This document shows, in pieces, positions 33,476 through 43,968 of a DNA stretch of 64,000 nucleotides. Under the pieces are notes generated by a model. The model made no database searches. It was given only the letters and a program-made list of their open reading frames with translations, and was not told the DNA's origin. Positions within the stretch are counted from its first letter, which is position 1, and the number at the start of each line of letters is the position of its first letter. The stretch is from contig JAGPYM010000040.1 in assembly GCA_020736575.1 (NCBI GenBank), positions 186,001 through 250,000 on the forward strand, given 5' to 3'. This DNA is from Thelonectria olida. Its lineage: Eukaryota > Ascomycota > Sordariomycetes > Hypocreales > Nectriaceae. A program made the translations under genes and the position numbers.

Positions 33476-34081
33476 GGGTTTATATTTTCCGATATAAATG
33501 TAGAGGACATTGATATTATCCTTTGTTGGTATTGCCGACTTACTACGATAGTCGAACTGTCTTGTTTTCTTTGGCCGGATCCGATTGAGTAGGTTCCGTT
33601 GTATGTCTCGTAGGACTGTGGTTATTAAGGCTGAAGAAGCCAATCCAGCAGCGTTTGCTGCGTTTTTGTGTTTTTGTGTTTTTGTAGTTTTGTATCTCGA
33701 CCAGCAATGGGATTCTTTCCAATTGGATCTTGTATGATACGTCTCTGAATGAAATGGCTCTCGTATGTACGTATCGAGCGTTCAGTTATAGCTGGAATCG
33801 TTGTAGAATGGTTGTAGGAAGCTGAGGACCTGTGGGTCGCTTGGAGGCTCGATGAGTGGGATAGACTGTTGGGCACTCATTTTCTCCCACTTGGAGTATG
33901 ATGGAAAGGGTAAAAGATCGCGTGAATTTGATGTAATTGACTTTCGACTCCACTGCTTCCAAACCCAAGTCAACTTGTTGGTAGCTTGCTTGGTTGTCGA
34001 GACATCGCGGAGTGTCAGTTGGCTAGGTTTTCCCAGCCACTTCCTTTTCTCATGATCCATACTTGCGTGACCAACAGTGAA

Positions 34082-37000
34082 TCACGGGTTGGAGAGGCCC
34101 AGCGCGTTTCGAAACACGATAAAACGGTCTTTTGGAAGGGCTTTTGTAAGTCCATCTGCAATTTGTTGCTCGGTTGGGACATATTGGAGCTCAACATCTC
34201 CATCCGAAACCCGTTCTCGGACGTAATGCCATTGAATGTCAATGTGCTTAGTCCTGGTATGGAACTGTGGGTTTTTGGCCATTGCAATTGCCCCTTGATT
34301 GTCCCCATAGAGGATAGTTGTCTGAAGGTCCCCATGTTTGTATTGGGCCAGAAGTTCGCGCAGCAACCCTCGTAGCCAGATCGCTTCTTTGGTGCATTGT
34401 GTTTGTCCCATGTACTCCGCTTCGCAAGATGACAGTGCGACCGTTGGCTGTCGTTTGGAGTTCCAACTGATGGCGCCTGTGCCAACGTTGAAGATGTAGC
34501 CAGCCGTTGATCGTCTGGTGTCGTGATCGCCAGCCCAGTCTGAGTCGGTGTACCCAACTAACGGTCTAAGTGGTCCGCTGAAGGCGAGCTCCAAGTCGAT
34601 CGTTCCTCGCAAGTACCTCATGATGCGCTTGACGACTTGGACGTGTTCGTTGGTTGGGTTTCCCAGATATCGGCTGCAGAGAGAGACGGCAAATGCAATG
34701 TCTGGGCGAGTGCCAAGCATGGCGTACATAAGTGAACCAATTGCTTTTGCGTACCATAGTTTCGTCGTTTCAGACGCTTTGTATTCGTCTGGGACAGGTT
34801 GGAATTTTGATGTGCTCAGGGGAGTTGTGACTGGCTTGCTCTCCCACATGTCAAATTCCCGTAGGACCTTCTCGACATATGCTCGTTGGGAGAGGAAGAT
34901 GGCCTTGTTGCGTCTGTCTCTCCGGACGTACATTCCCAGATAGTACTGACACGGACCAAGATCAGTCATTTCGAATTTCTTGCTCAAGGCGGCTTTGACT
35001 TGGCGGATTTCTTCCTTATCGGGACCAGCGATTAGGAGATCATCCACGTAGACAGCAATGTAGGTTGTGCCACGGATGAAGACGCCAACATCGGCGTTGA
35101 GTGGTTTGAAGCCGAGGGTTTCCAGAAAATCAGATAATGTCTGGTACCAGATTCGGGGAGATTGTTTAAGACCGTAGAGAGCTTTCCGCAGTCGGAAGAC
35201 TTTTCCTGATTTGTCGTCGAAACCCTGTGGCTGAGTGACGTAGATTTCTTCTTTGACACCACCGTAAAGGAAGGCGGTTTTAACGTCCATTTGTTCCAGT
35301 TCAAGATCCAGTGCCGCGGCGATAGCGAAGATCATTTTATAGCTCATCGGCTTAACCACAGAGGCAAACGTCTCGTGGTAGTCGATTCCCTCTTTTTGTT
35401 CGAAGCCTCTGACGACGAAGCGAGCTTTGAATCTGGTAATCTCGCCATCCTTTCCCCGCTTGAGCTTATACACCCATTTGCCTTGGAGAGTGTGTTTTCC
35501 TGGAGGCAGGTTGACTGGTGTGAAGGTGCCATTTCTCATCAAGGAGTCGATTTCGTCGATCATGGCTTGCATCCATTGTTCGCTATGAGGCGAGTTCATT
35601 GCTTCGGCAAAGGTTCTGGGTTCGGTCGGTTCAAGGTTGTTGGCGATCATAGCCAGGTGAATGGCAATCATGGTGAAACGCCATTGGTTTTGTTGAGCTG
35701 CTGGGTCTTGTTGAGCTAGGACTGTGTATCTTGATGGCATTTGTCCTCGGGTTTCCCGTACTGGAAAACGTTGTTGGGGACGACGACCGGCTGCTTCCGC
35801 GACGGCTTGGTGTTCGTTGACTGCACTGTCGGGGCTTTGCGATCTTTCTGGAGTCCCCAATTCCACATGGACGCTCGGTTCGTCTTGATTGGGTGGATGG
35901 GATTGGATAGGAACTGTCTGTATCTCCTCATCTATCCTGGTGTTTTCGGTTATCGGTATAGGTGGAAGAGATGGTGTGAGGTCTATCCGTTTTGCGTTGG
36001 GTTCATTAGTTGGTCGATCGGATGGGATTCGTTTTCTCAGCAGGGATTTCTCATCGAACACGACGTTATTCGCAAAGAATATTCTTCCATTGTCGTCGTT
36101 GACTAAGGCGTAGTTTGTGCTCCCTTGATACCCGAGGAGTCGGCACGGGATTGTTTTGTCGTCCATCTTCTTCCGTTTGGCTGAAGGCATTTTTGCAAAG
36201 CCCCGGCTGCCGATAACTCGGAGATGGGACAGATCCGGTACTTCCTTGTGCCACGCTTCATAAGGTGTGATTCGACAACCCGAGGTTGGTGAGAGGTTTC
36301 GTATATATGCCATGGCTTTGAGGACGTATGGCCAGAATTTCTTTTCCAGTCCCGAATGTATGAGAGTTGTCGTGAGCTTCTCGAGTAAGATACGGTTTGC
36401 AACTTCGGCCACTCCGTTCTGTTCGTGCTGTTCGGTAGCAGAGAAGATCATCTCAATCGTCTTGTTTTCGCAGTAGAGAGTGATTGCATCAGCCTGGTTC
36501 TCTCCCGCCCGATCGAGGCGAAGGTAACGGCAGCGACGGGTTGGCGTCTCAGTTTGCTCCAAGAGTTTTCGAAAGCAGTTGCCAAATTCGGACTTTTGCC
36601 GGATTGGGAAGACCCAGGTCATCTTGGTGAAATCGTCTATGAAGCAGGCCCAATATCTATGGCCGTCAATGCCTTTGTCTGGGAAGGGACCAGCGATATC
36701 GCCATGCAGGCTCTCCAGTGGTCTTGTTCCTTTTCGAATGCATCCGCGATGAGGCGTTTCCTTCATGCGTCCTTTTACGCACGCTTCACAGGTGTTGGAG
36801 TCAGACAAAGGAGTGATTCCCGTAGACATCTTCATCAGTCGATGTAAGTTCTGTTCTCCCAGATGGCCGAGCCGGTCATGCCAGATCTGCAGTTTGGGGT
36901 CGCTGACCGAGTAGGCGGCCATAGCAGTGTGCAGTTGTTCGTCATCCTCGTCGATCACATATAGACCGAATTTCCTAGTGGCGCTGAGGATGACTTTACC

Positions 37001-38296
37001 ATGCTTTGTAATGACGGCTCGCCCTTTTCGAAACAGAACAGTTGCTCCATCTTCCTCAAAGGCTGAGACTGAGACAAGGTTGCAGTGAGCGCCTGGAACG
37101 TAAAGTGCCTTATAGAAGGTTGTCGTTCCTTTGGCATTGTTCCGTATGGTTTTGAGGGTGTATGTGCCTTGCCCCTCAGGCATAATGGCCGAGCCAGCTA
37201 TGCTATTGATGGCAGAGCCGGTGAATTTCTCGAGTGACGTAAAGTTCTGTCGACGGCAGAACGTGTGGGAGGAGGCGCCACTGTCCAATACGTGAATTCG
37301 CTCGAGCAGCCCGGACGGCTCTGATGCAGCCAGGCCAAGCTGGTGTTGAAAGGATAGAAGGGCCGTGTTCAAGAAGGCGATAGCGGCAGTGTGATCCTCG
37401 TCAGGTTGCAGTGACGAGGTATTCTCCTTCCTCTTCTCAAGCTTAGTTCCTCGTCGTTCACTCCGAAGCGCTCGTTTTCTCCGAAACTCCTCAAGAAGGT
37501 TGGGGTGTAGGCCAAAACATCCGGCCTTGGTATGACCTGGTTTGTTGCAGTGGCCGCATGTCTGAGCCACTCGGTCTTTGCCAGGACCACGCATTCTAGC
37601 CAGCAGAGCTGTTTGTGTCTTGGCCTTTTCTCGCTGTTGAATGTTCATTTCCTCTTGCTCTGCGGCGGCAAGAGCGACTTCAAATGTGACGGCAGATTTT
37701 GTTATTTCTCCATTGGAGCCTCGTTCGGGTAGTACGTTGTGGTTTTGGTAGAAGGCAGTGAGGAACACTTCGTATTCGGGGCCAAGTCCGGTTAGGAACT
37801 TATTAATGAATTGAGGCATGCCGATTTTGCACGTCTCGTCGAGTTGCAAGAGTTCCGATTGAGCTTCTCGCAGCCGTTCCGCGAAGTTCATGACCCCTGA
37901 GCATTGGTCTAGGGCGAGGCTGTTGTATCGCCGATCGAGTTCTTGGAAAACCGCACTGCCCTTTGGCTTGAAGCGCTTCTCAAGTTCACCGAACATCTCC
38001 GAGACGGTCTCCTTGTCCTTGACCTGCTCCCTGGCGTTGTATCCAAGTCGATTGAGGACGGCTCCGCACGCCCGTTCCTGCTTGGAGAGCCAGTTGTCGA
38101 TCTTTTCAACGGTCGCGGCGCTGGTGCCGGTGGGCTTGTCCTTGTTTCGTTTGAACAAGTCTCCATATCCCAACATCGTGAGATGGTCCTTCATTTCTCG
38201 GTTCCAGTTGATCCATCCCGCTGTTGACTCTAGCTTCGGAATGCTGGCCAGGTTGCCAAGTGTTCCTGTAGATGCGGATTCCTTGGAGGCTGACAT
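34082..38296 (-). CDS. Copia Gag-Pol polyprotein
   Basis: An intact 1404-residue frame. Gag (UBN2-like) occupies ~1-240, with a CCHC knuckle CGHCNKPGHTKAGC at ~247-260. Protease follows with DSG at 338-340. Integrase has the HHCC zinc site at ~473-506 and a catalytic triad D533, D595 and E631; the last two are separated by exactly 35 residues. Reverse transcriptase carries YVDDLL near residue 1080. RNase H has DSDWAGD near 1250 and ends TKHIDIQWHYVRE. The order protease-integrase-RT-RNase H is that of Ty1/Copia. Gag and Pol share one frame without a shift, so their ratio must be set in another way. The element appears competent for transposition. Confidence 0.95.
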   Translation of the reverse strand: MSASKESASTGTLGNLASIPKLESTAGWINWNREMKDHLTMLGYGDLFKRNKDKPTGTSAATVEKIDNWLSKQERACGAVLNRLGYNAREQVKDKETVSEMFGELEKRFKPKGSAVFQELDRRYNSLALDQCSGVMNFAERLREAQSELLQLDETCKIGMPQFINKFLTGLGPEYEVFLTAFYQNHNVLPERGSNGEITKSAVTFEVALAAAEQEEMNIQQREKAKTQTALLARMRGPGKDRVAQTCGHCNKPGHTKAGCFGLHPNLLEEFRRKRALRSERRGTKLEKRKENTSSLQPDEDHTAAIAFLNTALLSFQHQLGLAASEPSGLLERIHVLDSGASSHTFCRRQNFTSLEKFTGSAINSIAGSAIMPEGQGTYTLKTIRNNAKGTTTFYKALYVPGAHCNLVSVSAFEEDGATVLFRKGRAVITKHGKVILSATRKFGLYVIDEDDEQLHTAMAAYSVSDPKLQIWHDRLGHLGEQNLHRLMKMSTGITPLSDSNTCEACVKGRMKETPHRGCIRKGTRPLESLHGDIAGPFPDKGIDGHRYWACFIDDFTKMTWVFPIRQKSEFGNCFRKLLEQTETPTRRCRYLRLDRAGENQADAITLYCENKTIEMIFSATEQHEQNGVAEVANRILLEKLTTTLIHSGLEKKFWPYVLKAMAYIRNLSPTSGCRITPYEAWHKEVPDLSHLRVIGSRGFAKMPSAKRKKMDDKTIPCRLLGYQGSTNYALVNDDNGRIFFANNVVFDEKSLLRKRIPSDRPTNEPNAKRIDLTPSLPPIPITENTRIDEEIQTVPIQSHPPNQDEPSVHVELGTPERSQSPDSAVNEHQAVAEAAGRRPQQRFPVRETRGQMPSRYTVLAQQDPAAQQNQWRFTMIAIHLAMIANNLEPTEPRTFAEAMNSPHSEQWMQAMIDEIDSLMRNGTFTPVNLPPGKHTLQGKWVYKLKRGKDGEITRFKARFVVRGFEQKEGIDYHETFASVVKPMSYKMIFAIAAALDLELEQMDVKTAFLYGGVKEEIYVTQPQGFDDKSGKVFRLRKALYGLKQSPRIWYQTLSDFLETLGFKPLNADVGVFIRGTTYIAVYVDDLLIAGPDKEEIRQVKAALSKKFEMTDLGPCQYYLGMYVRRDRRNKAIFLSQRAYVEKVLREFDMWESKPVTTPLSTSKFQPVPDEYKASETTKLWYAKAIGSLMYAMLGTRPDIAFAVSLCSRYLGNPTNEHVQVVKRIMRYLRGTIDLELAFSGPLRPLVGYTDSDWAGDHDTRRSTAGYIFNVGTGAISWNSKRQPTVALSSCEAEYMGQTQCTKEAIWLRGLLRELLAQYKHGDLQTTILYGDNQGAIAMAKNPQFHTRTKHIDIQWHYVRERVSDGDVELQYVPTEQQIADGLTKALPKDRFIVFRNALGLSNP

Positions 38297-39069
38297 GCTT
38301 AAGGATGGATTCCTTGATGGCTGGACAAGAGAAGGCCTGGAACAAAGGCAGGGCAGGTTTAGGTGAATCTTCCCTCTTCAGCCTGGCGACGTCTCTTGCG
38401 AGCGCAAGGCTAAAAGTCCTTGTTGCTGTCGATGATATCGGTAACGGATGAGTCGGAGCTCCCACTGGATGTAACGTGGGTTTCTCTTGGTTCTGATGAG
38501 GCAATTGAGGCCATTCAGGACTCTGAACCTAGAAGGAACCACCCGAAGATACGAGGCCTCAAAAGTCCTTTCCTATGCGATGTGGAACCAACTAGAATAG
38601 CTGCTTGATCATCCTGTGGCGATAGGTGGCGATATTCTTGTGAAAAATTCTTTCCTTTCCAGCAGCTTCCAGCAGCTTCCCTTTTGCCACATATTCAGCA
38701 AGAACTCAACAGCAGAATTCAGCAACAGAATATCCGCCAAGGTCAGCGTCATGATGAGGAAAATGCTGCTTGTAAAGGAATCAAAGGAAGGTCGGTTTTG
38801 AGAGGGGTCGGGCTCTCAAATCGTAGTCGTGCGAGGCCATCGTGAGGTCGAGTATAGGGTGAAAGTTTTCGCGCAAAGATTTTTATTGAGAGGCCGGGAA
38901 GTGAGCAATATCCAGTGCTCGATTCCTAAATCACGCGGCTAGCAGTATTCCGTTAAAAATATTGAGTAAGTGCAATGAGTATCTTTGTCGCAGTGGAAGG
39001 AGGCGATTAGACCTCGAGTGATATCGGAAATCATGATCAGGGGGATACTCAGCTGTATGGTTGCTTTTC

Positions 39070-39082
39070 CGGGCTCATAACC
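39070..39082 (-). other. Primer-binding site, half initiator-tRNA type
   Basis: Directly inside the 5' LTR the coding strand reads GGTTATGAGCCCG. This is complementary to the anticodon arm of initiator tRNA-Met (CGGGCTCATAACC, with the CAT anticodon) rather than to the tRNA 3' end. Copia and Ty5 are known to prime from a cleaved half of this tRNA. Confidence 0.8.
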
Positions 39083-39221
39083 TGTTGAAATGAGCATGTT
39101 GTGTTAATTGAAGGAGAAAGACTAGCGCTAACTAGCGGAAGCTATTGACAAGAAGACATCTACATCCCAGCCACCAATGGATCGGAATAGCCATTGATCC
39201 GTTAAACCATGGATCTCAACA
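39083..39221 (-). repeat. Copia 5' LTR
   Basis: 139 bp, identical as far as I can see to 32918-33056. The target duplication TCAAT follows at 39222-39226. Confidence 0.95.
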
Positions 39222-40833
39222 TCAATATGTCCGGTAACACTCTCATTATGAGGATTCGTAATGCTGGCATGCAAGCGCAGATGACTCCAACGTCAACTTC
39301 CACCAGAGACCAATTGGTTAATGGAACCAGGTCCCCTAGCAAGATCAGAAACAAGCAATTATACATTCTTGCGGACCAACTTACATGTCGGATTGACTGT
39401 TCTCTGGTAGAAGACGAGATACCTTAATCGTATGATTGAAACAATCGTGATGCTTGAAATTCTCTAGTTAGCAAAGTAGGCCTAGAAAGTAAGGGAAAAA
39501 AACGTACAAGAGCCCTATACCGAACATCAAAAATGCCTCTGCTTTCCTTCTCCAGGGCCAGGTGAGGCTGGCTATTTGTGAAATAGGAAGTCCAATTATC
39601 CAGACATCAAGCGCGATGCTAATGCCAGCATTAGACCACGCCTGATAATTCATGTTCATACAATGCCCAGTGTGCTCTCCGTCCCACCTGGTCCATGCAT
39701 AACTGACAGGCCGACATTGGAATATATTTACGACTGTACTCGACAAGCCGGCCGCACAGGTGAAGATGATCGTGCCGTATGTGATTCGGCGGAAGGTTTG
39801 GGACCAGAAAATACGCAGGTAGAAGAAAAGAAATGCGGCTTTGGAAGGATAGAGACAGAGGGGGTACAATAGTTCCGCAAAGTAATACAGCTGGACTGGT
39901 CAGCAGGAGGCGCCGAAGATAGATAGGTATGCCTACCTTGAGAAATTCTGTGATTTCTTTCGGTTCAAGCATCCAAATATCTCTCCCAAGTCCAGTCTTC
40001 ACAGCTTTGAGGTATTAGCACACGGGACCAGCTATAAGCTAAATAACTTGCCTGCAATGATTACTCCGGATATAGGTATTATAAATACCTAACACTAAAT
40101 TAGGCCTCAGATTGAAAGGCAGGGGTATTGATACTATAGCTTACCATTGCCAGAGCTGTAATGAAATCATCCACCATCCACTCGCCCCCCTGCCGGCTCA
40201 GCCGAGTGATAAGCCTTAAGATAACGGCTGCCAACGCAAGACAACAGCACAGAGTGGAACAGATAAGGACCGTCGTGGAAACATTCCGCCCAGAGATGCC
40301 GCAGCTGTCGGAAAGCAGTCTTGTTGTTACTGAACGCTATAAGCTACCGAGGAAGTGACTGGACGGAACGCAAACCCACGAAGTGCATCTTTCACCCCAC
40401 ATTCACCTCCAAAGCAGACTCTCACGATGCTGCTGTTGAGCGCGGCGTCGGAGCAAATGAACGACCTATCGGAAAACGAGCATTCAGACCCACAAAGGTG
40501 CTCAAGGCAGGAAACCTAAGTTGAGATAAGCTTAGAGTTAGAATCCGCGAGCGGGCATGTACCTTTGCTTACCGCGCAAGTAGGCCACAAGGCTGTCATG
40601 TGCAAGGAATTGAGGGTTGGATAGCGACCGAAATCACCCGCAAGGACGGACCTAAGGATTTCCCAGTGCTTGTAAGGAACGTTAGGCTCTACTATATTTC
40701 CAAGGAAAATTAGAAGCTTTGTTCCACGATTTGCCAACATGCAAAGCGAGAGTCGCGGGTATAATATCCAGATTAGCAGCGAAATAATATTCCGAATCAT
40801 GAGCAAATTAGATATGACTTGAGGTTGAACCAT
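39222..40833 (-). CDS. CFEM-domain Pth11-like seven-transmembrane receptor, interrupted by Copia
   Basis: Exons are 40833-40573, 40515-40380, 40329-40145, 40088-40052, 40004-39937, 39890-39508, 39452-39385 and 39335-39222, continued at 32912-32725. They total 1440 bp, exactly 480 codons. The extracellular CFEM domain has all eight cysteines (PTCAVSCLEHLCGSEC, then ICSD, VCFGGEC, DSCGI). Seven hydrophobic segments follow, with the family landmarks WMVDDFITALAM, GLGRDIWMLEPKEITEFLK, FQCRPVSYAW, MFGIGLFITIVSIIRLRYL and VEVDVGVICACMPALRIL. Such receptors sense surface or host cues in ascomycetes. The intron 40051-40005 uses a GC donor (GCAAGT). The first exon's start is uncertain and a signal peptide is not obvious. 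Copia cuts the gene after the seventh membrane segment, so a receptor lacking its native tail might still be made. Confidence 0.85.
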
Positions 40834-41794
40834 TTCTGATTTGTGGCAAATGGCTTTCGTACATGAACCATCATAATCGGCTGACGATTTCAGGCTAGCT
40901 TACCGTTGTCGCCCGTTAGCGTTGAGCCCAAAGCCGCCGCCATGCGCTTTCCCATAGGAAATACCTACACATTGCCGACTGCGACGCACAGCTGTCATTT
41001 TCACCTGGGAGAATCTGCTCGTCGGAGCGAAGGAGCCGGCCCCGACTTGGAACGCGCTATCGGCACAAGCAGCGTTCCCTCCTCAAGTTCTTACCAGGTA
41101 GACCTTCCCTGTCTGCACCCCGCATAAATCCCCGAAAAGGTGTACAGATCAATATCCGTAGGTATGCACTCCGCGAACGATGCCGCCCTGCATCCACAAA
41201 CAGGGGGACGCGCCTTACATCCTCTTGGTTAGGGAGAGTGCCGAGTACACATCTGCCACCGTGAACTTCTGAACCTCGATGCATGGCAAACTTGGCTGTG
41301 ACGGTCCAGAATTTGAGCCGCCAGTTCCTGTACAAAGCATCTGGCGATGAGCGAGTCCGTCCTGGACTTTGTAGTGGGATACAGTGGCAAGACACACCTC
41401 GAGAAGGACTGACACCAGCATTTTGGTGTGGCGTGGCTCCCCCGGTCCAGACTTGCGCGGACCATCGACGTGTGGCCCTTAGTGATACGCCTCCTGAAAG
41501 CCTCCGCTTTGCCAGTACCACCGCTCGCGTCGTCTTGCGGAACGGCTGGGGGGCATTTACACGACACGCTAAAAGGATATAGCTTGGTTGGCGGCGGACC
41601 CAGGAGAAGGGTTTGGGCACACAGAAGGCCGAGTGGAAAGAGCATCCAGGAATCGGATGATATGGGCGGGCATTGCGGCAGGGCTGTAGATCACATTGAC
41701 TTTCTACAATGATGTTGAGATGTTGGCACTCTTACTGGAAAGGCAGCCACGGTTAGGCACATCAAGTCCATTGTTCATGACCAAGCATGTTGGG
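40834..41794. other. No gene recognised
   Basis: Long overlapping frames on both strands at 41057-41712 reflect GC-rich sequence. None shows a motif that I recognise. It may hold the promoter of the receptor and an eroded gene. Confidence 0.4.
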
Positions 41795-42600
41795 GTTGTT
41801 GTTGTTGTATTTTATTTCGCCCGGGGGGACACACCCCATAGGGCCTTGCGCTAAGCTGCTTTCATTTCCTACATTGCTGCCATAATCACCCAAAAGCCCC
41901 AAAATTTCACTTTTAATGGTTAGTCCAATCTGATATATATGCCGTGACAGGCCTGCTTGAAGGCCAATTTCTCCAAGTGTTCAGCATCCTATCCTCAGCA
42001 GCTGAAGCCCGGTCTGTCGAAATGAGACTGCACGATGTTAGTAGGATTCGGTCTGAATAGTTAGTGTGCCTGAGGCTTTTGGTCCATGTCAAGCCTCCCC
42101 GTTGCAATAGCAAATTTGATCGTCGCCCGTACTGCCTGCATGTCTGGCGCCCATTTATCACCATCAGACGCCGCCTTTCCTCCCAGGAAGTATGAGAGGT
42201 TTCCCATCTTTGTCTGTGAGCATCGCAGCATGCTGTCCCGTTGCACTGTCCACTTTGTGCAGCGGAATAGGAAGTGTTCCACTGTCTCTGATGCTCGCCC
42301 ACACTCGCAAGTGTCTGACTCCTTTGCCCCTATCCTGTAGAGAAAGCTGTTAAGCCTCGCCATTCCGGTGCGGAGCTGCGATAGCATGTGCGTGTTGAGA
42401 TCCGTGGTTTAACGGATCAATGGCTATTCCGATCCATTGGTGGCTGGGTGTAGATGTCTTCTTGTCAATGGCTTCCGCTAGTTAGCGCTAGTCTTTTTCT
42501 CCTTCAATCAACATAATATGCTCATTTCAACAGTGCGACGTCGTCCAGCTTCTCTTTGTCCACCGCATCACTGCAAGCAGCGCGTACCGTCTCATACTCC
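41795..42600 (-). mobile_element. LINE 3' end fragment, split by a solo LTR
   Basis: ORF2 C-terminal coding (LSQLRTGMARLNSFLYRIG, CECGRASETVEHFLFRC, GDKWAPDMQAVRATIKFAIA) ends at 42061. The 3' end reads CCGGGCGAAATAAAA, followed by an (ACA)n tail at 41809-41795. Upstream coding (AACSDAVDKEKLDDV) resumes beyond the solo LTR at 42533-42600. Confidence 0.75.
42393..42532 (+). repeat. Solo Copia LTR
   Basis: A 140-bp LTR in the orientation opposite to those at 32918 and 39083, with a few differences from them, flanked by the 5-bp duplication GTGCG (42388-42392 and 42533-42537). It arose by LTR-LTR recombination after insertion into the LINE fragment. Confidence 0.9.
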
Positions 42601-43559
42601 ATTAGCGTGGATAAAATGATAAAATGTTCCGACACCCTCACCGGCGGTAGTGAGGGCGTAATACAGTCGGAAGGATGTATCTATATGACATGATATTTCA
42701 TACTAATAAGTCTAGCTGTACGTTGGTGCTCCGTGAAGCATGCGTACATGACCGTGACCCTTTTTTTTTTTTTTTTTTTTCGCAATCTCTGTGCACTATA
42801 ATGACGTCATCAAGAAAAAAGAGGTTGGAATAGTGGCTGGTCAAGTTGCTGTTGCTTGCGCCGGTCCTGGTCGCGGACTTTAATCCAAGCACCTGCTAGT
42901 TATATGGGTAGAAACTAACACATTTTAGTCAAGATTGAACTCCATTCACCCCAGTTTATATCAATCATAAACATGAGTCATGTACAGGACCATTCAGTCA
43001 AGAACGACAAAATCACAGGAGCGCTACGATCGAAACTGCTATATCTAACGCTTCATTTGGATCCTAGCATTTCACATAATTGAGTCGTTAGGTGATCCAG
43101 TGCGTCAACCAAGACGCTACATGGGTCAATTTGACACAAATGAATGGTCAACAAGACAAAATATCTCGATTGAGAAACAAATATTCCCTTATTTTCCTAA
43201 GGTGGCTCTTTTACTAAGCGATCGAGCATCATGTGCTCCGGCCTATGAGAATGCCAGTCAGATCAAATTACTCTAACGTATGTGATAGTTAAGCGAGCGG
43301 CGCAGACAAGCGAGCGGCGCACTTTTCCTTCCTACACCTAACGTACTTGATAATGTCAGACAGTACGTGTATTCGGTCCATTGATCCAAATCAGTGTATT
43401 CATGTTGTGTGTTCTCGTTAAGTGTCTGCCCCTGAAAGATCTGCTGTTCATCATAAGACCCTTGACCCGCACGTGACACCCCAGCATATGCCTTCTGTTC
43501 AACACCACCCCCTCTCCAAAAATGTCTGTGCGAGAAATTTAAAGAGCACACATCGAAGG
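42533..43559. other. No gene recognised; poly(T) tract
   Basis: The first ~70 bp are LINE ORF2. A T20 run at 42761-42780 may be the poly(A) tail of a minus-strand retroposon. The rest shows nothing that I can support. Confidence 0.45.
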
Positions 43560-43572
43560 ACAACCCGATACA

Positions 43573-43670
43573 CACAACACACACAATTTATTTCGCCCGG
43601 TGGCTTATAGCCAATAGGGCACTAGTTGCTATTGTACATATCCATTTCCCAAATTTTGCCATGATCTCGT
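43573..43670 (-). mobile_element. 98-bp LINE 3' end insertion
   Basis: The minus strand holds ~75 bp of LINE 3' UTR ending CCACCGGGCGAAATAAATTG, with a GT-rich tail. The 13-bp direct repeat ACAACCCGATACA flanks it perfectly at 43560-43572 and 43671-43683. It is a severely 5'-truncated insertion next to an inverted-repeat element. Confidence 0.8.
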
Positions 43671-43683
43671 ACAACCCGATACA

Positions 43684-43912
43684 GTCCAGTTCGGGTTCAG
43701 CGTCGGTGTTTTAGTGCGAACGATTTTGCCAAAAATGGACCAATGTGGCTGACGCACAGACTTCGGTCAGAAATGGACTCTGGGATAATTATGGATGATT
43801 TTCAAAGAGATAGTCAGCCAGAAGTTGCTCGTGCATGCGCCACGCTTGGTCCATTTTTGGCCATTTTTGGCAAAATTACAATGATAGATTACTGACGCTG
43901 GACCCGTATTGT
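43684..43912. mobile_element. Degenerate inverted-repeat element (MITE-like)
   Basis: Arms of ~60 bp are imperfectly complementary: GGGTTCAGCGTCGGT and ATTTTGCCAAAAATGGACCAA on the left pair with TTGGTCCATTTTTGG and CTGACGCTGGACCC on the right. No coding sequence lies between them. The LINE insertion lies against its left side. Confidence 0.55.
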
Positions 43913-43968
43913 ATTGTACTGTATCGAATAGTTCTGTAGTATTGCACTATGTCGAAGGTAAGACATTT

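Larger units (their letters stand above)
32918..39221 (-). mobile_element. Complete Ty1/Copia LTR retrotransposon
   Basis: The 6304-bp element has two 139-bp LTRs (TG...CA) that look identical by eye, a 5-bp target duplication TCAAT on both sides, a primer-binding site, a purine-rich tract next to the 3' LTR and a single intact polyprotein. Identical LTRs and an intact frame imply a very recent insertion. It lies inside the last exon of a CFEM/Pth11-like receptor gene, in the same orientation as that gene. A solo LTR of the same family is at 42393-42532. Confidence 0.95.

Noticed and set aside
41057..41712. Long overlapping frames on both strands that could be a gene.
   Set aside because: All frames are open because the sequence is GC-rich and low in stop codons; none has a recognisable motif or consistent splice structure.
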